This document shows, piece by piece, positions 22,701 to 34,935 of a stretch of DNA of 64,000 nucleotides; position 1 is the stretch's first letter; each line of letters opens with the position of its first letter. The notes below the pieces were generated by a model, which saw nothing but the letters and a program-made list of their open reading frames with translations, searched no databases and had not been told where the DNA came from. Both the position numbers and the translations under genes were made by a program. This DNA is from Neodontobutis hainanensis (taxonomy: Eukaryota > Chordata > Actinopteri > Gobiiformes > Odontobutidae): the NCBI GenBank assembly GCA_024349245.1, contig JALDNG010000771.1, forward strand, positions 23,293 through 87,292. Reading direction: 5' to 3'.

Positions 22701-23882
22701 TTACACTTCTTCAACAGCAGATCTGTTGATATGTAAAGACTGTGACTGGTTGACAGCAGGTGTTAAGTGTTCTACTTCATGACAAGTACGCCTGTGAGAT
22801 TGATAGGTTTTTGGTGTCCAAAATATTTTTCCACACACATCACACGGTATCACCAGCTCTTTGGTGTGACGGAGCTGGTGATCCCTAAAAGAAGACAAAA
22901 ATTTAAAAGTCTCTCCACATTCCTCACAGCTGTAGGGTCTTTCTTCAGTGTGGACCCGTTTGTGAACTTCAAGAAGGTACCATGAATCAGCAAAAGCCTT
23001 GCCACACTGATCACAGCTGTAGGGTTTCTCTCCAGTGTGGGTGCGTTGGTGTCTTTTGAGGGCAGACCTTCGAAAAAAGCCCTTCCCACAGATAGTACAA
23101 GTGTGTGGTCTTTCTCCAGTGTGAGACCTCTCATGTTGTTTGAGACATAATAAAGAAGGAAAAGCCATACCACAATCTTGACAAACAAATTTTCTGTTGT
23201 GTATGCGTTGTGTATGTTGTTTAAGTTTTCTTGCATTAGTAAATCCTTTTCCACACTGGTCACAAGTGAACATTACACTGACCTTCTCTTTACCCATGTC
23301 TCCAGGGTGGATGCTCTCATGTCTTTTAAGGTCAGATGATAAAATAAAACCCTTCCCACAGTCTTTACAGAAGTATCGCTTTACTCCAGAGTGGATGTAT
23401 TTGTGTCTTACAAGGGAACCTCTTTCTGAAAAGGCTTTTCCACAATCCTCGCAGCGGTATGGTTTCTCTCCAGTGTGGGTGCGTATGTGTCTTTTTAAAG
23501 ACCCCAGCTCGGAAAAGGCCTTGTCACATTTCTCACAGGGATATGGTTTCTTTCCAGTGTGGCCGTGCATGTGCTTTTTAAAATACTCCAGCCTCGAAAA
23601 GGCCTTGTCACATTCCTCACAGCTGTAGGGTTTCTCTCCAGTGTGAATGCGTATGTGTCTAGTCAGAGACCGTGAATCGTAGAAACCCTTCTCACACTGA
23701 TCACACTTGTACGGTCTTTCTCCAGTGTGGACTATCTCATGTTCTTTAAGGCTAGATAAATAAATAAAGTCCTTCCCACATTGTTTACAGTTGTGCAGTT
23801 TTTTTCCATTGTGCTCATGTTGGTGTAGCTTGAGCTGCCTCTTGTGAGTAAAACACTGTCCACACTGGTCACAGGTGAGCAT
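22701..23882 (-). CDS. C2H2 zinc-finger protein, unit A (13 fingers)
   Basis: Predicted nuclear DNA-binding protein of 393 residues, encoded in one uninterrupted exon. An acceptor (TTCATTCCAG) places the exon start at 23,896; the first ATG (23,882) starts MLTCDQCGQCF. Thirteen C2H2 fingers run to the C-terminus with TGE(K/R)P linkers, broken after finger 7 by a spacer (GDMGKEKVSV). The last finger is atypical: ELVIPCDVCGKIFWTPKTY with HRRTC, so its final ligand is probably Cys. Finger 11 has one extra residue before its first His. No KRAB, SCAN or FiNZ domain is visible. A likely non-coding first exon is the module at 25,493-25,620. It is the best preserved of the cluster; targets are unknown. 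Confidence 0.88.
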   Translation of the reverse strand: MLTCDQCGQCFTHKRQLKLHQHEHNGKKLHNCKQCGKDFIYLSSLKEHEIVHTGERPYKCDQCEKGFYDSRSLTRHIRIHTGEKPYSCEECDKAFSRLEYFKKHMHGHTGKKPYPCEKCDKAFSELGSLKRHIRTHTGEKPYRCEDCGKAFSERGSLVRHKYIHSGVKRYFCKDCGKGFILSSDLKRHESIHPGDMGKEKVSVMFTCDQCGKGFTNARKLKQHTQRIHNRKFVCQDCGMAFPSLLCLKQHERSHTGERPHTCTICGKGFFRRSALKRHQRTHTGEKPYSCDQCGKAFADSWYLLEVHKRVHTEERPYSCEECGETFKFLSSFRDHQLRHTKELVIPCDVCGKIFWTPKTYQSHRRTCHEVEHLTPAVNQSQSLHINRSAVEEV

Positions 23883-23896
23883 TGTTCTGGTGGAGG

Positions 23897-25492
23897 CTGG
23901 AATGAAAGATAAAAAAGGAGTTAATATATTAAACCATAGTATCAAGGCTGTTTCATAAAGTCCGTCAACATTTAAATAGCTCTAGGCCCTTTTTTTTGTT
24001 GTAAAACTGGTCTTGATTCAGCCTGGCAGGATTACTAAACTGTTTTGTAAATCATATCATGTCCTAGAATTGGAGAAATAAGCATTCAGTTTAATAGATA
24101 TAGCACCATTAAACTAATTTTCATGATTGAAAGTAAATTTTCATCCTTATATTGTCTGTAATACTTTTCTTCTAGAGAGGAATCTAAAAAAAAGTACACA
24201 TTTTAAAAGTTACACATGGGACTTAAGTGTTTTGTATTATTGAAGCAAAATTATTTCTTTAAGATAATTTTATACAACTCATATTTAGAGCACCTGGGGC
24301 TGTGGGGAAACGCAGTGATTTTAAATAAAGATGTCACAAATTAAAACCTCAGCTTTAAACAGAGGCTCTTTTAAACTGTATTTACATAATCTTTATCCAA
24401 TTACTGCCTTTTTAGTCCCAGCGGTTCCAGGTTTGAGCAGCAACACGACCTGGTGCCTCAGGTCTGTAGCTCTGCATCTGCATCACACAGATGAGTATGT
24501 TATTTTGTTTTAAGTAGAAATTTATATTGGATAAAAAAATGTATGATCTATTTTTTTCTTTCAAGTCTTGGCTTTAATTGGCTTAAAATTTCTTGGAATT
24601 TTAAATAAATAGTCCCTTTTTAGTGTCACTGACTCGTAAAATGCTTTTTCAATACAGTACCACTGCAACATGATTTATGTTTTAAATTTTTCTTTATTCC
24701 TCGGGACCCTTCTTGTTTCCATGGCAACCATTTCAACACATAGGAGGAGCCCTTTATTTACAAGCCACCTAGAGAAAAAACTAAAATTCTTCCCTCAAAA
24801 AAATAAGATTTCCATTAATGCGATGAACATTCATTGTATAACATTCTTAAAATATCTATTCCAATCTTTAAAAGAGCATGCTTTGTGTCTGAGGGACTCA
24901 AGAGGATCAAAACTTTAGGGCCCCCCTAAGGTTTAAAGATAAAAGGAGGAAAGCAGTACATTTATGGTATTTTAATTGGTTTAAAGGTCCAGTGTAACAA
25001 CTTGGCCAAATATGGGGTACTTTGTCACACACTTACTTTTCTCCTTAAACTATCCTCTATAAGTGTGACAGAAAAAGTAAATAAAAGGACATCCAAAAGC
25101 TGATATGTGCTGATCCAAAGATATAAGAATGTAAAAAGTGTGATAACATGCACCGGTTGCCTTTATTAAGACCACATTTTTAAGTCATTATGACTTTACT
25201 TAGACATAATTTTTATTTTGACCCATTTACTCACAAACATTCGCCTGAAAATCTGAAAACTGTTTACTTTAAACCATTTTTTTAAAGTCATACTAAATAG
25301 ATAGCCACCAAATATAATGATTAAAAACTGTTTCTGCAGGCCCTTGAACATCCATGTTAGCCACACATTTTGCTACTCGACATAAAATTCTCTGACCAGA
25401 GCAAAGTCATGACCAAGACGCACACTTGGATAAAAACCACATAAAACATGTGTAAAACTGAGAAAGAACGTTTTCCTCCGAAGAGCACTAAC
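23897..25492 (-). other. Intron of ZNF unit A, no other feature
   Basis: Lies between the candidate first exon (donor at 25,493) and the acceptor at 23,897. Only AT-rich sequence and short spurious open frames are seen. Confidence 0.4.
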
Positions 25493-25620
25493 CTACTGAA
25501 CACACGAGCGCAGATCAGAAAACCTCCGCAGCAGCAGCGCAGCCTCGGTCTTCCTCTAGAGCCACAGGAAGCGACGCCTCTAAAGGCAGTTACAGCGCCC
25601 CCTTCTGACCTGGAGGGCAC
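25493..25620 (-). promoter_or_regulatory. 5' module of ZNF unit A (first exon with CTCF-like motif)
   Basis: Read on the minus strand it opens with GGTCAGAAGGGGGCGCTG, close to the CTCF consensus. It passes through CTTCCTGTGGCTCTAGAGGA and ends in a good donor (TTCAGTAG/gttagt at 25,493). The same layout recurs at 30,159, 36,592, 40,279 and 44,389, each upstream of a ZNF exon, so it is inferred to be the promoter plus 5' non-coding exon. Confidence 0.55.
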
Positions 25621-26284
25621 CGTTTAATTCAAAACCCCTCCAGGCTTCTCTGGATATTATCCACAATAACATGTAATGAGTAGAGTTAAAGTGCAACGTT
25701 CAAATTTACCAAGAGTCCAGCCTAAGTCACGTCACTAATTATTTTATTGTTTTATCCCCAAATCCTTTTGATCGTTTTTAGACACGAGATCAGTAGAATC
25801 ATCCATCTCACTGACTCATCCCCTCAGCTGGACAGAAGCCTCAGAACCGATACAGCCGCTACACTGGACCCTAGCAGAGTCGCATTTGAACAAAATACAC
25901 TGAAATTACTGTTTTAGAAAACGTGTTGTTTCTTCCAAACCTACCATTAGGATAATCTACATTTGTAAGAAAAAAAATACGGTGCAATTAGTGCTGTTTT
26001 AAATGTGAAGACAATATACATATTTATAGACTGGTTGATGGACTAGTTTTCATAAATGTTTAAGTGAACACAGCCCTGAATTCTTTTTGACCATCACGTA
26101 ATCACAAACACAAGACAAGGACAGACTAGACCAAGGTTGGGCCGTTCCAGAGTAGGGCAGGAGGGGCTGCTTGGCACTCGAGATCCTCAAAAGGACAGGC
26201 CATTGTTCAAAAGTATGTGTCACTTGCTCAAAGTTAAGCCTGTATAATGAAATAAAAAAGAGCAGGAACATTGTGTCTGAGCTC
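25621..26284. other. Spacer between ZNF units, no gene seen
   Basis: Contains CCCCTCCAGGCTTCTCTGG (about 25,637-25,655), related to the unit of the minisatellite at 30,302. Otherwise unremarkable. Confidence 0.4.
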
Positions 26285-26425
26285 TATGGGACAGAGACAG
26301 AGCTTTTCATTGGTTGTCGGCAGGTGTAGAGTTCTCCACAGTAAGACAAGTACGCCTGTGAACTCAATAGGTATTTTGTGTCCATAATATTTTCCCAAAC
26401 ACCTCACACGGTATTTATTTGTTTT
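26285..26425 (-). pseudogene. Relic 3' end of a ZNF unit
   Basis: This stretch aligns by eye with the 3' end of unit A (22,740-22,855): the final FWTP finger and trailing residues are recognisable, but frame breaks and substitutions disrupt it. The fingers upstream are gone. It marks a lost unit between A and B. Confidence 0.65.
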
Positions 26426-27369
26426 GTAGAGTCCAGTCGAATCTACAACATGCTCTCTGCTTTTTTTTTTAGCTACGTCCAAACTATATTCAATATTATA
26501 AAATATGTGATGTAGTTTTTTAATGTCCCTTTGGAAGAGTGAAAGTATAAGTGTAATAATCAAATTAACATGAAATGCATGACTCCCGAATCAGGAAATA
26601 ACCAAAGAACGAACCATACTTGGACTGAACACATTTATTTTTTGTATTCTAATAATCAGATTTTTGGAGATCCTTTCTTCCCACAGCAGCCCATGCTTCA
26701 GCCCTGGCCTTCAGCTCCTCGCTCCACACTGAGAATCTCGTCTTTAGGGAGAGACCGGAGTAGGATTATGGTTGGACTGGTGGTTATTATCAGTTAGCAT
26801 TTAGAATACACCTCATACAGAAAACCCCAAGGACAGCCCCAGAAATGCAGTGGGTCTTAAAGCGGGCCAGCAGTACACCTGGACAGGTGACAGTGCTACT
26901 GGTGATTCTGACTTTAGGAGATATTTGATTATTTAAATGTGGATACACTATACATTTTTGTAGAGACAGATGTTAGCTTGAGAGGCTCTGAATTTATTTA
27001 GGATAAATAAGTTTGTGTTCATTGCATCTCATTTTATTTTGATAAAAGACTGGATGTTTTATTTTTAAGTATACCTAAAGCCGGCCGGGAGCTGAGGAGC
27101 TGTGCTGAGGCAGAGCTGAGAAAGGTGAGTCTGGGGTGGCTGCTTCCATCTCTGTCCTGTAGAGCCACAGACAGGTTTGTCCTGCTCTGGCCACGCTCTG
27201 CTCTCTTTTTTGGATCTTTATTGAGGGACTCGCGAGGATGATGAGTGGTAAGGTAGTATAGATAAACAGTTCATTTATCAAAGCAAAAAGACTTTTGCCA
27301 GACACAGCCCTAATGCAATATTACATTAATATAAATATTACAGTCTGATCAGTTTATATGTGTTAACTT
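26426..27369. other. Spacer, no supported gene
   Basis: No zinc finger or other domain recognised. A GC-richer patch at 27,080-27,240 carries short open frames but no family resemblance. Confidence 0.4.
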
Positions 27370-28359
27370 TCATTGGCTGATGGCAGGTGTCTTTACAGAG
27401 AAACAATTACGCTTGTGAGCTCGATAGGTTTTTGGTGTCCAAAATATTTTTCCACACAGCTCACACGGTATGAGCAGCTCTTTAGTGTGAAGCAGCTGGT
27501 GATCTCTGAAAGACGACGACGCTTTGAAAACCTTTCCACATTCATCACAGCTGTACTGTCTACCTTCAGTTTCTTCAGTGTGGGCGTTTGTGTTTCTGAA
27601 GGTAGCCTGAATATGTAAAGGTCTTTCCACACTCATCACACGCGGTACGGTTTCTCGTCAGTGTGGATGCGTTGCCGATTAAAGTCAAAAGTCGAATGAA
27701 GCCCTTCCCACAGATGGTGCAGGTGTGTGGTTTTTCTCCAGTGTGAATACTCGTGCTGTTTGAGAAAACTTGAATAAGGAAAGGCCATGCCACAGTCTTT
27801 ACAAATGAATTTTTGCTGTGTATACGCTTGTGTTTGACTTTTCAGAGATTAGCAAACCCTTTTCCACACTGGTCACAGGTAAGCATTGTACTAACTTTGT
27901 CTTTTATCATCGTCTGGTTTAAAGGAGTCCTATTTCCACAAATGAGTTTGTGTCGTACAAGGTTAGATGGAAAGGCAAAAGCTTTCCCACATTCGCCACA
28001 GCTGTACGGTTTCTCTCCAGTGTGTGTGCGTTTGCTTTTTAAAGACCCCAGCTCTATAAAAGCCTTTCCACATTCCTCACAGCTGTAGGGTCTCTCTCCA
28101 GTGTGAATGCGTATGTGTCTAGCCAGAGACCAGGAGTCATAGAAACCCTTCCCACACTGCCCACACTTGTGCTGCCTCTCTCCATCGTGGGCGATCTTGT
28201 GTTCGTTAAGGCCAGATAAATAGATAAAGTCCTCCCCACATTCATTACAGCTGTACATTCTCTTTTCCTTTGTGCTTGTGTTGTAATGCCAGCTGCGTCT
28301 TGTGAGTCAAACCCTCTCAACACTGGTCACAGGTGAGCGTTGTTCTGGTGGAGGTCAGT
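27370..28359 (-). pseudogene. C2H2 zinc-finger gene, unit B, degraded
   Basis: An exon of the same design as unit A: acceptor CATTCCCCAG at 28,360, then the ancestral start. Here the start codon is ACG instead of ATG and is soon followed by TGA stops, both substitution-type damage. Roughly ten fingers follow in three different frames (28,258-27,842; 27,793-27,575; 27,639-27,370). One finger lost its first His (GSLKSKRTHTGEKP). The family ending LLIPCELCGKIFWTPKTYRA is intact. It could still yield a truncated protein, but I favour a pseudogene; part of the frame shifting may be assembly error. Confidence 0.7.
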
Positions 28360-30158
28360 CTGGGGAATGAAAGAGACAGAAAGGAGTTAACATAGGACAG
28401 CTCTAATAAAGTGAGTTAACTTCTAAATGACTCCGGTCCAGAGAACACAAACTGGTCTCAAATCTGCCTGACTGCTTTAACAACGGCTTTTTTATAACAT
28501 GACCGGGCCCATCAATGAGCTTTACATTATTCTGCAGCAACCTGTCAAACCTGCATACGGTATTTAAACACATTCATATACATTATTATAAACTGCTTTG
28601 TAGCTCTGCCACAGTGTATGGGCTTATTGCAATACCTTTTCCAAACGGATAGGTTTCGAGTTTAAAACTATAGGTTTGTGGAGGTAGTGGGCTCATGATC
28701 CAAAAAGGTTTCTCAAATTGTCCTGGTTATAACTTAAGATAATATTTAACCCAGAGCTGTACCAGACACTGCGTTGGACATCATCAGCAGAGCTCTGTTT
28801 CCAGGTCACAGAGCCAGCCCCTGACTAGACCCTACTCTACTGTCATTTCACATTTACACATGTAACACACATGTAACAAGTACAAGGCAACGAAATCAAA
28901 CCTGAAGTGCAGAATGATCAGAAAAATCAGTCTATAGATAATATATGTGTATTATGGACATGAATATGTACATCATAGTTGGATTACAGTTTGCTCAGGA
29001 TAAACGTTAATTATGGACATAACATACAGGTTGATAAATGCACAATAAAATCTATACACATAAAGTCACTGTAACAAACGTCATGACACTCCCGACTCAG
29101 AGTGTGTTTAGAAGGTTTGGTGTGGGTTTGGATTTAGCACCAATCTAAAAGGAAAAATGTATTATTATTATAATTTATTTGTATTTTTTTAGCAGAGTAA
29201 TTGACCTGATCATGTGTCGAGCCTTCTTTTGGTTTATTATCCGTTTTTTTATTTTTTCCCTGCGTTTTAGCTCTGGTTTGTGTAAATGGGTCATTTGGAA
29301 AAACAAAAGAAAAACTAGGACAACGCAACTACATCAGTACGATTCTGATTTCTGATACAGTCACAGAATAATGATTCATGAAATAGTTTAGGGTGAAAAC
29401 ATATAGACACACTAGATTCCCTTTGATCAGATCAGGTATACGTTTAAAGTCTGGTTGGTTGAAAATGTGCAGCAGCAGACGACAGGATGGATAAACATGG
29501 ACCGGCCCCTGATTAAAGCTAATAATACTAATATGGATTTATATTTAAGGCTGTGGCACAAAGAAAATGGAGTAGTGCCACATTTAAGGGCCACAGCCAC
29601 ACTAAGTTCATTCATTCATTCATTCATTCATTTGCAAATACTTATGTCTACGCATTAAACATTATTCCCGTGTTTCTGTGTAAACCTTTATTTAACCCGG
29701 TTTACGAGCTGGTTTAAAACCCAATGTATTGTCTACATTGATCATTTGTGGTGTTTCTCCAGCTTTTCTTTTCTAATCTACATGTGTAGGAGCTGTTTGA
29801 TAAAATACAATGACATTAGTTATTTTTGACTGGAAAAACATATTGAGAAATATATCATACATCAAGAAATACACTATACCGAGATATAATTGTATGCCAC
29901 GCGCTAGTTTTTGTTTGTTGTGTTCAACTGAGCATTAGAGGTTTAGAACAGAGCATTAGAACAGGACGGATCTAGGTTGGAGTTAATCAAACAGAAATCC
30001 TGTAGGCCTCCGTTTGTGGAGCTGTTATTTTGGCTCACGACACGAAAAACTCGAGTTCAGAACAAAGTCTTGACCTGGACGCACGCTCGGATCAAACATC
30101 AATATTATAGAATCATAAAGAATATATTTATTTGTGTTCTTTCTGCAAAGTAACTGAC
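28360..30158 (-). other. Intron of ZNF unit B, no other feature
   Basis: AT-rich, with a short CATT repeat (29,609-29,632). No coding exon or RNA gene seen. Confidence 0.4.
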
Positions 30159-30275
30159 CTGATCATGAGTCGAGCCTGAGCGCAGAGAACAAACCCTCTG
30201 ACAGCGCTCTTCCTCCAGGTTTACTGCAGGAAGTGTGGCCATAAAGACACCGCCCCCTTCTGGAAAGGAGAAGTA
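30159..30275 (-). promoter_or_regulatory. 5' module of ZNF unit B
   Basis: Minus strand: CCAGAAGGGGGCGGTG, then ACTTCCTGCAGTAAACCTGG, AGGAAGAGCGCTG and CTGCGCTCAGG, ending CATGATCAG/gtcagt at 30,159. Same order of motifs as the other four modules. Confidence 0.55.
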
Positions 30276-30301
30276 CTGCACTCCCCAAACACCACCACCT
30301 T

Positions 30302-31990
30302 CTTCTTCTTCTCTAAACTAAACTCCACCAGGCTTCTCTAAACTAAACTCCACCAGGCTTTTCTAAACTAAACTCCACCAGGCTTCTCTAAACTAAACAC
30401 CACCAGGCTTCTCTAAACGAAACTCCACCAGGCTTCTCTAAACTAAACTCCACCAGGCTTCTCTAAACTAAACACCACCAGGCTTCTCTAAACTAAACTC
30501 CACCAGGCTTCTCTAAACTAAACTCCACCAGGCTTCTCTAAACTAAACTCCACCAGGCTTTTCTAAACTAAACTCCACCAGGCTTCTCTAAACTAAACAC
30601 CACCAGGCTTCTCTAAACGAAACTCCACCAGGCTTCTCTAAACTAAACTCCACCAGGCTTCTCTAAACGAAACTCCACCAGGCTTCTCTAAACTAAACTC
30701 CACCAGGCTTCTCTAAACTAAACACTACCAGGCTTCTCTAAACTAAACTCCACCAGGCTTCTCTAAACTAAACACCACCAGGCTTCTCTAAACGAAACTC
30801 CACCAGGCTTCTCTAAACTAAACTCCACCAGGCTTCTCTAAACTAAACACCACCAGGCTTCTCTAAACTAAACTCCACCAGGCTTCTCTAAACTAAACTC
30901 CACCAGGCTTCTCTAAACTAAACACCACCAGGCTTCTCTAAACTAAACACCACCAGGCTTCTCTAAACTAAACTCCACCAGGCTTCTCTAAACTAAACTC
31001 CACCAGGCTTCTCTAAACTAAACACCACCAGGCTTCTCTAAATTAAACACCACCAGGCTTCTCTAAACTAAACTCCACCAGGCTTCTCTAAACTAAACTC
31101 CACCAGGCTTTTCTAAACTAAACTCCACCAGGCTTCTCTAAACTAAACACCACCAGGCTTCTCTAAACTAAACCCCACCAGGCTTCTCTAAACTTAACTC
31201 CACCAGTCTTCTCTAAACTAAACTCCACCAGGCTTCTCTAAACTAAACTCCACCAGGCTTCTCTAAATTAAACTCCACCAGGCTTCTCTAAACTAAACTC
31301 CACCAGGCTTCTCTAAACTAAACCCCACCAGGCTTCTCTAAACTAAACACCACCAGGCTTCTCTAAACTAAACTCCACCAGGCTTCTCTAAACTAAACAC
31401 CACCAGGCTTCTCTAAACTAAACTCCACCAGGCTTCTCTAAACTAAACTCCACCAGGCTTCTCTAAACTAAACACCACCAGGCTTCTCTAAACTAAACTC
31501 CACCAGGCTTCTCTAAACTAAACCCCACCAGGCTTCTCTAAACTAAACTCCACCAGGCTTCTCTAAACTAAACTCCACCAGGCTTCTCTAAACTAAACTC
31601 CACCAGGCTTCTCTAAACTAAACACCACCAGGCTTCTCTAAACTAAACTCCACCAGGCTTCTCTAAACTAAACTCCACCAGGCTTTTCTAAACTAAACCC
31701 CACCAGGCTTCTCTAAACTAAACCCCACCAGGCTTCTCTAAACTAAACACCACCAGGCTTCTCTAAACTAAACTCCACCAGGCTTCTCTAAACTAAACAC
31801 CACCAGGCTTCTCTAAACTAAACTCCACCAGGCTTCTCTAAACTAAACACCACCAGGCTTCTCTAAATTAAACACCACCAGGCTTCTCTAAACTAAACAC
31901 CACCAGGCTTCTCTAAACTAAACTCCACCAGGCTTCTCTAAACTAAACTCCACCAGGCTTCTCTAAACTAAACTCCACCAGGCTTCTCTA
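30302..31990. repeat. 25-bp minisatellite of about 67 copies
   Basis: Tandem copies of a 25-base unit, CTCCACCAGGCTTCTCTAAA plus CTAAA, over nearly 1.7 kb. Variation is largely confined to three sites (AACTCC/AACACC/AACCCC; CTTCTC/CTTTTC; AACTAA/AACGAA). It directly abuts the 5' module of unit B, on its upstream side. Confidence 0.95.
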
Positions 31991-32936
31991 AAACCTTTTT
32001 TATTGTTTACAAGAAAAACTAAACTAATTATAAAGCAAACACTTTTAACTAAACATTTCTTTAAAAACCAGGTTGTCTCAGATTCAATCTGTTGTTTTTT
32101 TCCAAATGGATGATTATTTTATTAGAAGTTGTCATACATCGGTAAAAGCAGTGATGAGATATTCATGTTTAACTCCTGTTAAACATAAAAATGTATTACT
32201 TTCTGTTCTGTATTTATTATAAGAATGTATTGAATATAATATAAGCTCATAGTCCTACATTTACATGTAAAGACTTAGCAGGCCTTAAATAAATGTGAAG
32301 TTCTAAGCAGAACATTTGTTTAAGTTCTATATTTACTCAAAGCCATAAAAAAAGTTAACACACAGTTCAAAGCACTTTTTACATTACGTATTACAGGACT
32401 TTAAATCTTATAAAGTCTGATGTAAACTCACTTACAGCAAATGTAGTGAAGGTCCTGTGTTTATTATTATTTATTCGCCAGATTCAGCACAAAAACACAA
32501 AGACCCCGCCCCCTTTTACAAACGTGTTATTTAGTGCATGCACATCAAAAGGACCAAGCTTGAACAGAATCCCCTTTGGTCAAGTGGGATTTTGATGTGA
32601 AAAGTGCAATCTTTGAGTTACGGAAAATATTTTCAGCCATAACAAGTCATGTGAGTAAGATGCGTTAAGATGAGTTCATCCTGGGCTTAGTACTTCTAAT
32701 CCCACAGGGCCGGGATGTAAGGGCTGCTGTGGGAATTTGGGATGATATTTAAAGAGACAATTCCATCAAGCACAGTAAAGTTATGTATTTTTATGTTCTC
32801 CATCATCAGGATACTTCTTGACCATTTTCCTTATTCTGCAACTTTATGTGTTTGTAGGATCTTATTTTCCAGACTCCCCATGATTCTGGTGTCCCAAAGA
32901 AAAGGTAGTAAAACATTCTGTAGAAGTGGAAACCTT
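31991..32936. other. Spacer, no gene seen
   Basis: AT-rich sequence between the minisatellite and the 3' end of ZNF unit C. Confidence 0.4.
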
Positions 32937-33823
32937 TACTGGTCGACCACAGGCCTTGAGTTCTGTACCGCATGAAGGCGCCTGTGGTTTCGATAGCTTT
33001 TGGAGTCCAAAATATTTTCCCACACACCTCACACGGTATGACCAGCTCTTTAGTGTGAAGCAGCTGGTGATCGCTGAAAGAAGACAAAGATTTAAAAGCA
33101 TCCCCACAATAATCACAAATGTGTCGTCCTCACTGTGTACAAGTTTATGTTTTTAAGAGACCATGATTCTGCAAAAGCCATCCCACACTGATCACACTTG
33201 TATGGTTTCTCTCCAGTGTGGGTGCGCTGGTGTCGATTAAAGCAAGATGGTCGAATGAAGCTCTTTCCACAGAGGGTGCAGCTGTGTGGTCGTTCTCCAG
33301 TGTGAACTCTCTCGTGTTGTTTGAGAAACAAGGAACACGTAAAGGCCTTTCCACAGTCTTTACAAATGAATCTTTTGTTGTGCAAGCGCTTGTGTAAGCA
33401 AAGTTTCCTTGCATTCACAAATCCCTTTCCACACAGCTCACAGATGTTCTTGTCTTTATCCGTCTTCTTTCTCCCACAAGTGACTTTATGTCTTACACGC
33501 TCAGCTGAAGTTGCAAAAGCTTCCCCACATTCGTCACAGCTGTATCGTTTTTTTCCACCGTGGATGTCTCCTATGTGTCTATTAAGGATCCCTATCATAG
33601 CAAAGCCCTTCCCACACTGGCCACACTTGTACGGTCTCTCTCCAGTGTGGACTCTCTCATGTTCTTTGAGGAAAGACAAACGTATAAATTCTTTCCCACA
33701 GTGGTTGCAGCTGTGCAGAGTTTTTCCTTTGTGCTTGTGCTTATGTACATTGAGCTGACTCTTGCGTGTAAATTCCTGGCCACACTGGTCACAGGTGTGC
33801 ATTATTCTGGTGGAGTAAGAAGT
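32937..33823 (-). CDS. C2H2 zinc-finger protein, unit C (10 fingers, frame breaks)
   Basis: Acceptor CATTCTTCAG places the exon start at 33,823, and the ATG at 33,802 begins MHTCDQCGQEFTRKSQLNVH. Seven clean fingers follow, with the family spacer after finger 4 (GRKKTDKDKN). The frame then breaks inside finger 8. Restoring one A in a run near 33,150, one base near 33,125 and one A near 33,000 recovers fingers 8-10, the FWTP finger (VIPCEVCGKIFWTPK) and a stop at 32,937. Two of the three breaks lie in A runs, which favours consensus error over decay. The expected product is about 285 residues and nuclear. Confidence 0.72.
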
Positions 33824-34640
33824 CTGAAGAATGAAAGAGAGAAGAAAAAAAAAACAAGTTAACACATTGTGGCATAGTGCTGAAAGATCTGTAACAAGGC
33901 AGTCTCCTAAAATCTGAATTCCAGTCCAGTTTTCTTGTGGTGAGAATACAAACAAGTCTTGATTCAGCCCTAACTGGATTAATAACAGGTTTTGTGTGAA
34001 TAAACTGTGTGCTTCAGAGACTGTTATTTTGCATTCATTTGTCAAACAAGACTAAAGCATTAAACATTTGTATACGTTATTAAAAAATGCTCTATTGAGT
34101 ATAAATAAAAGATATGACAAATTTTTTTATAAAACTTTTGGCTGTGGGTCTGAGCGCATGCTTTCTCACATGTCATCTTTCTTATAGTTCCTATTTAACT
34201 AAGAGCTGTATCAAATATGATTGAGTTTATTCAGACATTTATTCAATGTAAAAGGAAAATTATAGTTAGGTAGTTATTATTGTAAAACTATATTTTTTTA
34301 TGTGACTGTTTATTATAGAGGATTTTAAAAGATGACAACCTTTCGGGGAACAGGAGGCTTTGGCCAATCACAGCTCACTTTTGGGAAAGCTCTCAACAGA
34401 AAGTCTAAAGGCTGCTGATAAAACAGTAACGTGTAAATAGTTAGGACAGCAGAGATAATTGCTACATAATAAATGTTATTTTAATCATATTTTGGTATGA
34501 TAATCGTTTAGTTTGTAAGTTTAAATGTTTGGAAATGCACTTCTTGGCTCTGAATTGACTGTGGGTCCAGTTACTTGGGTTATATTTAGTCTTTTAGAAC
34601 ACTGTACATTGCTTTGTCTGACAGAAGGACACACTGCTCT

Positions 34641-34935
34641 GTTGTGTAAGAAACATATGTGCCTTTCTCTTTATGGTACAGTAGGTTTAAAATAACATGT
34701 TCTGAATGTATTCTGTGATTGGTAACTGCACCAATAACTACAGAACTTCCTGACGCATAGCTAAGATGAGACCATGTTTGTCACACTGCCACTGTATTTA
34801 AACTGTGTTATCCTAGAAATAAAGCTTTGAGAGGACTGACTGAGCCACAGAACCAGCGTTTGGCCTCTTTTCTCTCTCTCCCTCTGATCAGAGCTTTATC
34901 AGCGGTGACCCGTCAGAGTCTAGAACTCACAAAGC
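34641..34935 (+). mobile_element. Possible solo LTR
   Basis: Begins TGTTGTGTAAG, has a TATTTAAA-like box (34,794-34,801), then AGAAATAAAGCTTTGAGAGG as a polyadenylation signal, then a T/C-rich stretch and ends near TCACA. This is the layout of a retroelement LTR. No internal region, second LTR or target duplication was found, so it stays tentative. Confidence 0.35.

Noticed and set aside
23197..23628. Plus-strand frames antisense to the zinc-finger exons (also at 33,321 and 27,813)
   Set aside because: Shadow frames that arise from the repeated TGEKP-linker codons; the minus strand carries the conserved protein.
30302..31990. Regularly repeated 25-base unit resembling a CRISPR array
   Set aside because: The copies abut with no unique spacers, and the window is eukaryotic.
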